The notes: generated by a model not told the origin, from the sequence alone. A stretch of 64,000 bases of DNA from CAYPNP01 sp964412195 (GCA_964412195.1 CAYPNP010000006.1:62001-126000), one strand, 5' to 3'; shown: positions 45,513 through 54,193, counted from the first letter of the stretch. Made by a program: numbers and translations.

Positions 45513-45580
45513 ATCGTACGGGCGGGGACGCCCCCGCTCCAGCGGATCACATCGTGCGGGCGGGGACGCCCGCACTCCAG
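45513..45580 (+). repeat. Direct repeat pair of 30 nt
   Basis: The units at 45513-45542 and 45551-45580 read ATCGT(A/G)CGGGCGGGGACG followed by CCC(C/G)C(G/A)CTCCAG; 27 of 30 positions are identical and the starts are 38 nt apart. Each unit contains a small GC hairpin (GGGCGGGGACGCCC). Confidence 0.75.
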
Positions 45581-45629
45581 ACGTACCTCGCGACCTCCGG
45601 GCGTGTGGTGAGCCGATCGCGCTGAGATA

Positions 45630-45664
45630 CACCTTCCCCTTGCGCCGGGGAAGGCGCTAGCTAC
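45630..45664 (+). repeat. REP-like palindromic repeat, copy 1
   Basis: 35 nt with a CTTCCCC...GGGGAAG stem, beginning CACCTTCCCCT and ending AGCTAC. It is 32/35 identical and in the same orientation as the copy at 46494-46528; the two flank the frameshifted beta-barrel gene. Confidence 0.75.
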
Positions 45665-45707
45665 ACGATGCAGGAGCCGAGTTGGTGCTGATTCACGAGC
45701 CCTTCGG

Positions 45708-46359
45708 CTAGAAGCGAACAACTGCCCCCGCCGTAATCTCAATTTGGTGATGAAAGACCGCCTCGTTGAGAAACCAGTTGTCATGCCGCGAACCGATGAT
45801 TCCTTCAATCGTGGCGTCGATGTAGGTGGGGATCCACCGTCCCTGCACCCTGAATCCTAGATGCTCGCCCGCGAAGATCTTCACACCCCCGCCCCAATCG
45901 GAGGAGAAGTGGACGCTGCCTTCATAATCCCCCCCGGGATTGTAATTGGTGACTCCCAGACCTCCAAAGACGAAAGGTCTCACTTTTGACCGGGTGTGAC
46001 CCCAGTGGTAAATCAGGTTGCCGTAGAAATTGTCGATCTCCAAATCGTTGATGGTCGTCTCGCTCCCTTGGGCGGATCTCCCCTCCGCAGAGCTGTCTTG
46101 TTGACTCCACAAAAATTCCAACTGCAACCTCGGCGTGAAAAAGTAACCTGCCGTCAGGCCGAACGCCATGCCGCTAGTGGCGATGAACTCATTCCAGTCT
46201 TCGTAGGGATTCCCGCCAATCATGATCGGGCCCACGGCGAAGCCATCGCTGAAGCGGTAGTCTATGAATGGCTGGATCTCTATTTTTCTGGGCCCTCACG
46301 GACATCAAGCTGGCAAGGATGAACACCATAGTCATCGGGACCGAATAGAATTTCGACAT
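45708..46359 (-). pseudogene. Frameshifted outer-membrane beta-barrel protein, paralogue of 51032-51673
   Basis: Reading from ATG 46359 gives a signal peptide MSKFYSVPMTMVFILASL ending in a VRAQ cleavage site. The frame then breaks at an A5 run (T5 at 46283-46287 on plus). If one A is removed the frame continues KIEIQPFIDYRFSDGFAVGP into a beta-barrel protein (GLTAGYFFTPRLQLEFLWSQ, RVQGRWIPTYID) ending at TAG 45708, about 216 residues. The paralogue at 51032-51673 aligns along its whole length (KLEVQPFIGYRFSNSVDVD; RLQGRWIPTYVG). A GAGG site precedes the start. The single-base change could be a recent mutation, slippage or a sequencing error. It is less GC-rich than its neighbours. Confidence 0.85.
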
Positions 46360-46773
46360 GAGTATCCTCAGGGAATGATGATTACGTCCTGAGATGGATC
46401 AAACAATTGAATTGAATACCGTTGAAAAAGTTCATCAGGATTTACATATGCGGCGAGACCTCCAAACATGTGGAGGTTGTTCGAGTTGCGGAGCACCTTC
46501 CCCTCGCGCCGGGGACGGCGCGAGCTACGGGGGACGGCGCGGACTTCGGCAGGCGGTGCGGGCCTTGTGACGCGGGCTTGTGACAGAACTTGGCACCTCT
46601 GCATTTCTGGCACCGCTGCGTTGCGCCCCTGCAGTCCGGCGGGGAACAGGCCGGACATCGGCCGCCTGGACGGATTGATGAGAACGTCTCCGGCGGCGCC
46701 GACGCCGTCGGCCTCTTGGCACTGTGGCTCGTCCTCGGGTCGCAGCCGAAGGAACGGATTCTCGCCGACGCTC
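46360..46773. other. Intergenic region upstream of the frameshifted beta-barrel gene
   Basis: No supported gene. The first 120 nt are AT-rich and should contain the promoter of the beta-barrel gene; I could not pick out clear boxes. A small hairpin ACCTCCA...TGGAGGT is at 46469-46486. The second REP-like copy is at 46494-46528. The remainder is GC-rich with no recognisable product on either strand. Confidence 0.5.
46494..46528 (+). repeat. REP-like palindromic repeat, copy 2
   Basis: CACCTTCCCCTCGCGCC followed by GGGGACGGCGCGAGCTAC. It differs from copy 1 (45630-45664) at three of 35 positions. Confidence 0.75.
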
Positions 46774-47565
46774 TCAAGCGGGGCCGGAGCGGTTGGCGTA
46801 GACGCCCATCACCACCGCGTTCACCAGCCGGAGGCCCGACTTGGGCAACGCGGACAAGGGTATGCCGATCCCGAAATACGCCAGGTTTTTGATCATTCTG
46901 AAGATCCACCGGCGGCCAACGGCCTGTTTGATCCGGTCCCACGGCACCAGCATGTGGATATCATATCGTCCCAGGTAGCGGGCCGGACGGACGGGAGCAA
47001 GACCGGCTTCGGCATGGAATCGGTCCATATCCTGGGGCGCATAGCGGACGTGCTGGGCCCAGAGATCCGGATCCAGCCACTTCAGGAGAAGGGCATTCAT
47101 GGAAAACAAGTTGGGGATGCAGGTGATCACAAGGCCGTCCCGGCGGAGAATCCCCTTCCAACGGTTCAGGATGGAGCCTGGATCCGTGAAATGCTCCACA
47201 AAACCGAACGAAACCAGGCAGTCGTACTGGCCGGCCAGCGAGGAGAAGTCATAGGACAGGACATCGCCACAGACCAGATCCCGAACCCGGCACCGCTCCC
47301 GGCTCAGGTACTCCCGAAGGATGTCAATGGATTCGGGAAGAAAGTCGATTCCTCCCACCTCCCAATCGAACCGTGTGCTCCGGGCCAGCAGCGGGCTTCC
47401 CCCGCAACCCAGTTCGAATATCCTGCCAGGCTTCCCCTCGAGGTATTCGTCGATAATGCTCGGGACGCCTGCCAACCGCGCGAGCCCCTCGGGCCGGCGG
47501 CTGGAGTAGTAACCCTTCCAATCCTCTTGTTGCGTCAAGGCGTTACTGGTTCTGTGGCCTGTCAT
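46774..47565 (-). CDS. Class I SAM-dependent methyltransferase
   Basis: A 263-residue methyltransferase. GRIFELGCGGSPLLARS is the SAM-binding motif I, followed by GIDFLPESID (motif II acidic residue) and a VSFGFVEHF motif. The C-terminal 60 residues contain a hydrophobic amphipathic stretch (MIKNLAYFGIGIPLSALP). The substrate is not evident. Its neighbours are not a biosynthetic cluster. I use the ATG at 47565 (MTGHRTSNALTQQEDWKGYY); a start further upstream at 47634 is possible. Confidence 0.82.
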   Translation of the reverse strand: MTGHRTSNALTQQEDWKGYYSSRRPEGLARLAGVPSIIDEYLEGKPGRIFELGCGGSPLLARSTRFDWEVGGIDFLPESIDILREYLSRERCRVRDLVCGDVLSYDFSSLAGQYDCLVSFGFVEHFTDPGSILNRWKGILRRDGLVITCIPNLFSMNALLLKWLDPDLWAQHVRYAPQDMDRFHAEAGLAPVRPARYLGRYDIHMLVPWDRIKQAVGRRWIFRMIKNLAYFGIGIPLSALPKSGLRLVNAVVMGVYANRSGPA

Positions 47566-47710
47566 GGGATCTCTCTCGGGGAACCGGGATCCCCTTGGAA
47601 TGCCGATCCCGCCGTAGCGGTGGATCGCCGGCATCGGTATGGAAGGGGCCGCTCTCAGGGACGTTCCAGTCCTGCTTCCGAACGGGGCGCCGCCCGGATG
47701 CCGGATGGCG

Positions 47711-48292
47711 TCACTCCATCATCTTCTTCGCCCGCGCGGTGCTGTCCTTCAGCACGTCCTCGTGCAGGCTGCCGCCGTGGCTGTCCATGGAGACCACCAC
47801 CGGGAAGTCCTTCACCTCGACGACCCAGAAGGCCTCCGGCGTGCCGAACTCTTCCAGCTTGAAGACGGTCTTGACCTCGGTCACCCGCTCGGCCAGCAGC
47901 GACCCGGCCCCGCCCACGGCGTGGAAGTAGACCGCGCCGTACTTCTTCAAGCCCTCCATGGTCTTATCCTTCATGCCGCCCTTGCCGATGACGCCGCGCA
48001 CGCCGTACTCGCCGATGACCGTGGCCTGGTAGGGCTCCTCGCGGCTGGAGGTCGTCGGGCCGGCGGCCACGAATCGCCACTTGCCCTCCGCGTCCTTGCG
48101 CACCACCGGGCCGCAGTGGTAGATCACCCCGCCCTGCAGGTACGGCCGGAGGAAGTCGGGCTTCTCCTCGACCATGCACTTGTGGCCCATGTCGCGGGCC
48201 AGCACCACGGTGCCGGTCAGCTCCACCTCGTCGCCCACATGCAGCTTGCGAATGTCGGCCTCGGAGATCGGGATCTGGAGCTTAGTCTTCAT
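47711..48292 (-). CDS. Class I fumarate hydratase, beta (C-terminal) subunit
   Basis: A 193-residue Fumerase_C protein (HVGDEVELTGTVVLARDMGH, GGVIYHCGPVV, TSSREEPY). Class I fumarases hydrate fumarate to malate in the TCA cycle using a [4Fe-4S] cluster. The alpha subunit gene upstream overlaps its start by 11 nt. L(+)-tartrate dehydratase (TtdAB) is a close relative; fumarase is more likely given the citrate synthase and complex I genes. Confidence 0.92.
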   Translation of the reverse strand: MKTKLQIPISEADIRKLHVGDEVELTGTVVLARDMGHKCMVEEKPDFLRPYLQGGVIYHCGPVVRKDAEGKWRFVAAGPTTSSREEPYQATVIGEYGVRGVIGKGGMKDKTMEGLKKYGAVYFHAVGGAGSLLAERVTEVKTVFKLEEFGTPEAFWVVEVKDFPVVVSMDSHGGSLHEDVLKDSTARAKKMME

Positions 48293-49148
48293 ACTTCACC
48301 TCCCCGTCCTGGATGATCATGGTCTTGCGGCGGAAGGCCCAGCACATGTACGACACCGCCACGTAGAAGGTGGCCGGGTGGCGGTGCTGGGCGCCGATCA
48401 GGACGCCGAGGACCGTGGTCTTGCCGCCGAAGCCCATGGGGCCGATGTTCAGCTCGTTGAGCTTCCCTTCCAGCTCCTCCTCCAGCGCGGCCAGGGCGGG
48501 GACCTCGCTGCGGGCGCCGAGCTTGCGGAAGAACTGCTCCTTGGACAGCAGGTAGGAGGTCATCCGGTCGCCGCCGACGCCCACGCCGATGGCCCCCGGC
48601 GCGCAGCCGAAGCCCTGCGCCTTGACCACCGCGTCGATGATGCACTTGCGGATGCCCTTGATGTCCCGGCCCGCCCCGAGGGCAGAGTCCGGCAGCCGGT
48701 ACTGGGTGCCGACGTTTTCGCTGCCGCCGCCCTTGTGCATCACCCGGACGCGGGTGTGGGGGTGGTCCCACTGGTGGAAGTGGAAAAACGGGGCGTTGAT
48801 GCCGACGTTGGTGCCGGAGTTCTTGCCGGTCAGCGGATCGACGGCGTTCGGCCGGAGGTAGTACTTCTTCGTCGCCGCCTCGGCGGCCGCGCAGGCCGCC
48901 TCACGGAGGGGCTTCTCGGTGCCGCCCGCGGGGTAGTCGATGTAGAAGATCAGAGAGCCGGTGTCCTGGCAGATGGGGGTCGAATCCTTCCGGGCCATCT
49001 CGACGTTCTCCAGGATGGTCCGGAAGACCGCCTTGGCCGGGGTGCCTTCGTCCTCCCGGGCGTGCGCCGCCCGGAGGCTCGCCTCCACGTCGGGCGGCAG
49101 GTCGGTGGCGCCCCGCCGCAGCAATTCCACAAACGCTTCCTGCAGCAT
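48282..49148 (-). CDS. Class I fumarate hydratase, alpha (N-terminal) subunit
   Basis: A 288-residue Fumerase protein carrying the three cluster-ligand cysteines (PICQDTG, FGCAPGAIGVGVGGDR, YMCWAFRR). It assembles with the beta subunit. I start at ATG 49148 because GAGGTGCGAGC precedes it; a GTG at 49181 would add 11 residues. Confidence 0.93.
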   Translation of the reverse strand: MLQEAFVELLRRGATDLPPDVEASLRAAHAREDEGTPAKAVFRTILENVEMARKDSTPICQDTGSLIFYIDYPAGGTEKPLREAACAAAEAATKKYYLRPNAVDPLTGKNSGTNVGINAPFFHFHQWDHPHTRVRVMHKGGGSENVGTQYRLPDSALGAGRDIKGIRKCIIDAVVKAQGFGCAPGAIGVGVGGDRMTSYLLSKEQFFRKLGARSEVPALAALEEELEGKLNELNIGPMGFGGKTTVLGVLIGAQHRHPATFYVAVSYMCWAFRRKTMIIQDGEVKYED

Positions 49149-49458
49149 GCTCGCACCTCGATTGGAAATTTTCACGGTCACTATATGACGGGTTTCAGCG
49201 AAGTGTCAAGAAACCAGGAAGACAGCCCTGTTAAAACCGATCGTAATCGTCGATCGTAATCGTAATCGTAATCGTGCTCGTAATCGTTATCGAAAGAGCA
49301 ATCTCACGCAGATACGCAGAGTCCGCAGAGAAATCCGCCATCGCTGGAGGCATCCATTCGATTTTATCCGCGCTCTCCGCGCCGCTGTGCGTTCTTCTTG
49401 ATTCGAATCCGATTACGATTACGATCGGCGATTACGATCGATTTTCAAGTGTTCGTCT
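49149..49458. repeat. Nested palindrome of CGTAAT and CGCAGAG words
   Basis: Outer arms: GATCGTAATCG words (49238-49290) and CGATTACGATTACGATCGGC with further words (49409-49441). Inner arms: CTCACGCAGATACGCAGAG (49303-49330) and GCTCTCCGCGCCGCTGTGCG (49372-49391). The centre is around 49350. It lies 3' of the M23 peptidase gene and 5' of fumarase; no promoter of the fumarase operon could be separated from it. Confidence 0.8.
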
Positions 49459-50685
49459 TCACCTGAAGTCGACGATCGCCCCGTCCTGCGGCAGCTCGAG
49501 CTTCCGGTTCCGGTTGAGCGGCGTGGGCTTGATCGGCAGCGGCGCGCCGTTGTTGATCGCATCGATCGCGTCCGGGTCGGTCGGGAAATCCACCACCCCG
49601 AAAAAGTAGAAACTCTTGAAGACGCACGGCAGGCCGTTGGACTTGAGCGGATCGGGACCGTCCATGATGTGGAAATGCAGGTGGGGCGCGTCGGAGTTGC
49701 CGGAGTTGCCGGCCAGGCCGAGCACCTGCCCCCGCTCCACCTCCTCGCCCGGCACCACGCGGATGCTGTTCGGGATCATGTGCGCGTACAGGGCGTAGCG
49801 GCCGCGGCCGAGATCCAGCACAACGTAGTTGCCGGCCGCCTTGGCGGCCGTCATGTTGGGGGGCTTGGTTCCCGGCGTGTTGTCCGGCTCGCCGTCGTGC
49901 ACGGCCGCCACCACCGCGGGCCGGACCGCCACCACTTCCTGCCCGTAAATGGGGTAGCTCTCGTTGAGATACGGCGGCCCCGAGACCAGTCGGTAGTCGG
50001 GCGTGAGCAGCATCAGGTCGAAGGCGTGCCGCTGCGCCAGGCGCCATTGGCAGTCCAGGGCCATCAGGGCGGTCCGGTGGTAGGACAGGCCGCCCGAAGC
50101 AGCGACCATGTAACGGTTCCCGCGGACCGGCGGGACCTGGAGCCAAATCGGATTCTGATCCTCCATCGGGGCGGGGATCTCCAGGGTATAGACGGTGGAT
50201 GCCTCCAGCTTGGTCCCGTCGGGCTTCTGGAGGACAGTGGTGATCGTGTGCTGGAGGGCCTCCGGGACCGCCGCCTCATAGAAAAACGGCACGTTCATCC
50301 AGACGATGCACGTCTGGCCGGCCGCCAGGGTCGCCGGCCCCGCCCCTCCGCCCGGAAGCCGCAGGTAGCCGGCGATCTCCTCGTTGTCCATGTCGATCCG
50401 GACCCTGGAGGGATTGTCCGCGTCGGTGACCACCAGGCGCTCCAGAACAAGCGGCCAGTCCGTGGCGTTCGTCACGATCAGCTCATAGAAAGCCCACCAC
50501 TTCTGGTCGCTCATCTTCACCGGCACAGGCGGCGCCAGGACGGAGATTACGGCGGGGGTGAGTTGTGGCTCTCCCGATGTCTGTTCCACGACGGAAACGG
50601 CGCCGGAGGCCACACCGGCATAGGCGAAGGCCCCGCAAGCCAGCATGGCGAGGACGAACGCGACAATTCTCGAGCTCGGACTCAT
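49459..50685 (-). CDS. Secreted M23-type (LytM) metallopeptidase-like protein
   Basis: A 408-residue protein. Signal peptide (RIVAFVLAMLACGAFAYAG) cleaved near residue 24-28. An Ig-like N-terminal domain (residues of about 40-170) precedes an M23 domain. In that domain RHAFDLML supplies the first His/Asp ligands and HLHFHI the HXH motif; YALYAHMIPNS is the third His. M23 enzymes cleave peptidoglycan cross-links or act as pseudo-enzyme activators; the metal ligands look complete. The ATG has an AAGGAGG site and a TTGACA promoter about 150 nt upstream. Confidence 0.85.
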   Translation of the reverse strand: MSPSSRIVAFVLAMLACGAFAYAGVASGAVSVVEQTSGEPQLTPAVISVLAPPVPVKMSDQKWWAFYELIVTNATDWPLVLERLVVTDADNPSRVRIDMDNEEIAGYLRLPGGGAGPATLAAGQTCIVWMNVPFFYEAAVPEALQHTITTVLQKPDGTKLEASTVYTLEIPAPMEDQNPIWLQVPPVRGNRYMVAASGGLSYHRTALMALDCQWRLAQRHAFDLMLLTPDYRLVSGPPYLNESYPIYGQEVVAVRPAVVAAVHDGEPDNTPGTKPPNMTAAKAAGNYVVLDLGRGRYALYAHMIPNSIRVVPGEEVERGQVLGLAGNSGNSDAPHLHFHIMDGPDPLKSNGLPCVFKSFYFFGVVDFPTDPDAIDAINNGAPLPIKPTPLNRNRKLELPQDGAIVDFR

Positions 50686-50836
50686 GATGACTTCCTCCTT
50701 GAAAACGGAGACCGGTTTCGCAGAGATCCGACTGTTCGACGCCCCATCGGACGGGCTGCCGCCACGCACGGGCTGCCGATCGTCCCGACGGCCGGGGATC
50801 TTCCCCGATGGCCTCTGCAAGTAATTCCAATAAAAA

Positions 50837-50866
50837 GGTATACTCCGTCCAGGCGGCGTATGTCAA
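50837..50866 (-). promoter_or_regulatory. Candidate promoter for the M23 peptidase gene
   Basis: Minus-strand TTGACA (50866-50861), an 18-nt spacer, then TATACC (50842-50837). It lies 150 nt upstream of the M23 start. The remainder of 50686-51031 has no gene. Confidence 0.5.
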
Positions 50867-50958
50867 ACTAAAAACGCCGACGATCGGGTCCGGCGACCTT
50901 GGGGGACGCGCATCCGATCAGGGTCCCCCGTCGCGGACCGGTTGCTTCGGCGACGAAC

Positions 50959-50986
50959 AAAAAGGGATTCCCGGAGGAATCCCTTT
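50959..50986 (-). terminator. Rho-independent terminator of the beta-barrel gene
   Basis: A perfect 11-bp stem AAAGGGATTCC / GGAATCCCTTT (50961-50971 and 50976-50986) with loop CGGA. On the minus strand it is followed by a T-rich tract (TTTTTGTT). It lies 46 nt after the stop of the gene at 51032-51673. Confidence 0.9.
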
Positions 50987-51031
50987 CGATCGATGCTGCG
51001 GCCCCAGAGCGGCCGCGGTGGATCCGGTCCG

Positions 51032-51673
51032 TCAGAACCGGAGGTTGAGGCCGGCGGTCACCTCGAACTGGTGCTGGTACTTGGCATCGCTCAGTACCCA
51101 GGGGCCCCAGTACGGGTCCCACACGATGTAGTCTTCGCTGCCGACGTAGGTCGGGATCCAGCGGCCCTGGAGGCGGATGCCCATGTGCTTGCCAGCGTTG
51201 ATCTTCACGCCGCCGCCCCAGTTCGTGGAGAACTTGGTCTTGCCCTCGGCGTTGGGGGCGTCGGGGGAGTACACGGTCGCGCCGAGGCCGCCCAGGATGT
51301 ACGGACGGATGGCGGAGTCGGGATCGCCGAAGTGGTACAGGATGTTGCCGTGGAAGTTGTGCACGGTCATGTCGCCCGCGCCGTACTCCACGCCGCCCAC
51401 CGTGGTGGCCCGGAGGTCGCTGCTCTGGGAGCTCCAGGCGAACTCGGCGGAGACCTTCGGGGTCAGGAAGTAGCCGACGCTCACGCCGTAGGCCATCCCG
51501 TCCGCGATCTTGATCTGGTCGAAGAACAGTCCCTCATGCTCGATGGTGTCCACGTCGACCGAGTTGCTGAAGCGGTAGCCGATGAACGGCTGCACTTCCA
51601 ACTTCTGGGCCATCAGGTCGGCGGCGCCGACCAGCAGCAGGAACAGGGGGAGGATCAGGATCTTCTTGCTCAT
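51032..51673 (-). CDS. Outer-membrane beta-barrel protein (OmpW/OmpA-like), intact paralogue
   Basis: A 213-residue protein. Signal peptide (KILILPLFLLLVGAADLMAQ) followed by alternating beta strands (LEVQPFIGYRF, GVSVGYFLTPKVSAEFAW, NILYHFGDPDSAIRPYILGG, GVKINAGKHMGIRLQGRWIP) and a terminal aromatic residue (GLNLRF), as needed for BAM-dependent insertion. It is probably an eight-stranded barrel. The frameshifted homologue lies at 45708-46359. The ATG at 51673 has an AAGGAG site; a strong promoter is 60 nt upstream and a strong terminator follows. Confidence 0.88.
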   Translation of the reverse strand: MSKKILILPLFLLLVGAADLMAQKLEVQPFIGYRFSNSVDVDTIEHEGLFFDQIKIADGMAYGVSVGYFLTPKVSAEFAWSSQSSDLRATTVGGVEYGAGDMTVHNFHGNILYHFGDPDSAIRPYILGGLGATVYSPDAPNAEGKTKFSTNWGGGVKINAGKHMGIRLQGRWIPTYVGSEDYIVWDPYWGPWVLSDAKYQHQFEVTAGLNLRF

Positions 51674-51732
51674 TCGAATCAACTCCTTGGTTGAATTGGT
51701 TTAATAAGAGACACTTATTGGATAATTTTAAA

Positions 51733-51761
51733 TAGATACGGTTCAGCCGGAAAAAGGTCAA
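51733..51761 (-). promoter_or_regulatory. Sigma70 promoter for the beta-barrel gene
   Basis: Minus-strand TTGACC (51761-51756), a 17-nt spacer, and TATCTA (51738-51733), in AT-rich DNA, 60 nt upstream of ATG 51673. It lies just after the metG stop. Confidence 0.7.
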
Positions 51762-51784
51762 CTGAAATCAGGACTTCCCGGGAT

Positions 51785-53863
51785 TCATTTGATTCCCCCC
51801 TCGACTCCGCGGTCCACAGCCACGTCCGCGCCGTCGGCCTGGAGCGGCTTGCCATTGTACAGGGCCTTCCCGCCCACGGCCTTCAGCGCGACCTTCTGGA
51901 AGTCGGTGATCTCGATCTGGGGCGTCCCGTCGAAGGGAATCCCGGCCGGCCGCACCGGCGTGCCCGGCGCGGCGTCGGTGGTCAGGACGCCGAGGCCCGT
52001 CTCGCTGGAGGCCGCCAGCAGCATGCCCTGGCTTTCCATTCCGCGCAGCTTGGCGGGCTTGAGGTTGGCCACCACGACGATCTTCTTCCCGCTCAACTCG
52101 GCGTCGGTGTACTGGGCCCGGATCCCGGCGCACAGCTGGCGTTGTTCCGTGCCCAGGTCCACCTTCATGACCACCAGCTTGTCGGCCTTGGGATGGGAGG
52201 CCACCTCCAGGATCCGCCCCACGCGCAGGTCGATGGCGGCGAACGGGTCGGCCTGGATCAGGTCGATCCGGTCCACCTTGGGCAGGAGGATGGCGGGCTC
52301 GCCGATGACGTGGTCCGTCAGGTCGAAGGCGATGTGGGAGAAATCCTGGTGGGGCAGGTTCAGCTGCCGCTCCAGGCTGTTGGCGACCACCGGAACGATG
52401 GGCTTGAACAGGATGCCCAGGATCCGTACGAGGTTCACGGTGGCGCTCACCACGCGGTGGGCGGCCGCCGGGTCGGTCTTGAGCAGCGCCCAGGGGGCCC
52501 GCTCCTGGAAGAAGCGGTTGCCGATGTCGCCGATCTCCAGGATCTCGCGGACGGCGGCGCGGAAGTCCGCCCGGCGGTAGGCCTCCTTGACCCGCCCGCA
52601 CTTCTCCAGCACCGCCTTTTCCAGCTCCGGCTCGCTGAAGGCGCACGTCCGCCCGGCGAAGTTCTTGGCCAGGAAGGTGAGGCTCCGGTTGGCGAAGTTC
52701 CCGAAGTTGCCGATCAGCTCGGCGTTGACCTTGTGCTTGAAGTCCTCCAGGTTCAGGTCGATGTCGGCCAGCTTGGGCGACAGGTTGGCGGCGTAGTAGT
52801 AGCGCAGGTACGCCGGATCCAGGATGTTCAGGTAGTCCCGGGCGGTCAGGAAAGTGCCCCGGCTCTTGCTCATCTTCTCGCCGTTGACGGTCAGGAAGCC
52901 GTGCACGAGGATGTTTTCGGGCAGGTTGAAACCGGCGCCCATGAGCATGGCCGGCCAGAAGAGGAAGTGGAAGTAGATGATGTCCTTGCCGATGAAGTGG
53001 ATGATCCGGCCGCCCGGCCGCGTCCAGTAGTCCTCCCACTCCCCGCCCCGCTTCAGGCAGAGGTTCTTGGTGCTGGCGATGTAGCCGATGGGGGCGTCGA
53101 GCCAGACGTAGTAGTACTTGTCGGTCTCGCCGAGGATGGGGAAGCCGAAATACGGGGCGTCGCGGGAGATGTCCCAATCCCGGAGGCCCTCGTCGATCCA
53201 GTGCAGGATGTAGTTGCGGATCTCGTCCTGCAGCCGGTCGTTGCCGGTGAGCCAGGCCCGCAGACGCTCGGCGTAGTTGCCCAGCTTGAAGAAGTAGTGG
53301 AGCGAGTTCTTCCGCGCCGGCGGGTTGCCGCAGACGACGCAGAACGGCGCCACCAGGTCGGTGGGGTTGTAGGTGGCGTTGCACTTCTCGCAGTTGTCGC
53401 CGTACTGGTCATCCGCGCCGCAGCGGGGGCAGCGGCCCTTGACGAAGCGGTCGGGCAGGAATCGGCGGCAGTGTTCGCAATAGGTCAGCTCCACTTCCTG
53501 GGTGTAGATGTCGCCGCGTTCCCGGACGCGCGAGAAGATCAGGTCGCTGAATCCCTGGTTCTCGGGCGAGTTGGTGGAGTAGAAATTGTCGAAGTGGATC
53601 TCGAAGTCGGCGAAGTCCTGCCGGTGCTCGTCGAAGTACTTGGCGATGAGCTGCTCGGGTGCGATCCCCTGCTTGGCGGCGTTGATCTCGATGGGGGTGC
53701 CGTGGGTGTCGTCGGCGCAGCAATAGATCACGTCCTCGCCCATGAGCTTGAGCGCCCGGACGAAGATGTCGGTCTGGATGTACTCCACCAGATGGCCCAG
53801 GTGGACGGGCCCGTTGGCGTACGGGAGGGCGCTGGTGACGACAATCTTCTCTTTGGCTGGCAT
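51785..53863 (-). CDS. metG: Methionyl-tRNA synthetase
   Basis: A 692-residue class Ia synthetase. The HIGH-type motif is in PYANGPVHLGHLVEY, and KMSKSRGTF is the KMSKS loop. The connective peptide has four CXXC knuckles (YCEHC, RCPRCGAD, NCEKC, FCVVC), the two-zinc type. The C-terminal EMAP-like tRNA-binding domain (LRVGRILEVASHPKADKL) is fused. The ATG at 53863 has an AAAGGA site. Confidence 0.97.
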   Translation of the reverse strand: MPAKEKIVVTSALPYANGPVHLGHLVEYIQTDIFVRALKLMGEDVIYCCADDTHGTPIEINAAKQGIAPEQLIAKYFDEHRQDFADFEIHFDNFYSTNSPENQGFSDLIFSRVRERGDIYTQEVELTYCEHCRRFLPDRFVKGRCPRCGADDQYGDNCEKCNATYNPTDLVAPFCVVCGNPPARKNSLHYFFKLGNYAERLRAWLTGNDRLQDEIRNYILHWIDEGLRDWDISRDAPYFGFPILGETDKYYYVWLDAPIGYIASTKNLCLKRGGEWEDYWTRPGGRIIHFIGKDIIYFHFLFWPAMLMGAGFNLPENILVHGFLTVNGEKMSKSRGTFLTARDYLNILDPAYLRYYYAANLSPKLADIDLNLEDFKHKVNAELIGNFGNFANRSLTFLAKNFAGRTCAFSEPELEKAVLEKCGRVKEAYRRADFRAAVREILEIGDIGNRFFQERAPWALLKTDPAAAHRVVSATVNLVRILGILFKPIVPVVANSLERQLNLPHQDFSHIAFDLTDHVIGEPAILLPKVDRIDLIQADPFAAIDLRVGRILEVASHPKADKLVVMKVDLGTEQRQLCAGIRAQYTDAELSGKKIVVVANLKPAKLRGMESQGMLLAASSETGLGVLTTDAAPGTPVRPAGIPFDGTPQIEITDFQKVALKAVGGKALYNGKPLQADGADVAVDRGVEGGIK

Positions 53864-54193
53864 GGAGCGGTCCTTTCCGCTGGAATAGCGGGGGATTGTA
53901 GCGGAATTGCCCCGCGGTGTCAACGAGTGGTACAATGCCGGAAGAAACGTCCTGTCGGCAACCGGCGCCGAGCGCGGTAATGAACCGCAGGCCTGTCCGT
54001 CGCATCCTTACTGTCGGTCGAGGAAAACTACACGCAGAGACGCAGAGAACGCAGAGAAAACATGATTGTCACGATCCCGATCGATGGGATCTTTTCCAGA
54101 AGCTGACGGGCGACGGGTTCCTCTGCGGACTCTGCGCCTCTGCGTGTAAATGATTGATTACAATACTATTGGGCAACCTCAAGGGAGGCTATT
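53864..54193. repeat. Intergenic palindrome with CGCAGAG words upstream of metG
   Basis: Arms are ACACGCAGAGACGCAGAG (54029-54056) and CTCTGCGGACTCTGCGCC with CTCTGCGTG (54121-54147). Between them is a small perfect hairpin GATCCC-GATCGAT-GGGATC (54073-54091) followed by CTTTTCC. Flanking genes are divergent, so this element is not 3' of a gene. 53880-54025 holds no feature except a low-complexity GC stretch. Confidence 0.75.

Noticed and set aside
45023..45625. Possible 200-residue coding frame between the SGNH and beta-barrel genes
   Set aside because: It lies in the giant palindrome and direct repeats; the frame is a by-product of inverted repeat sequence and has no conserved features.
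46368..46658. Possible 96-residue minus-strand protein upstream of the frameshifted barrel gene
   Set aside because: Its last 40 residues look protein-like but the rest is Arg/Pro-rich noise across a repeat. No ribosome-binding site or known domain supports it.
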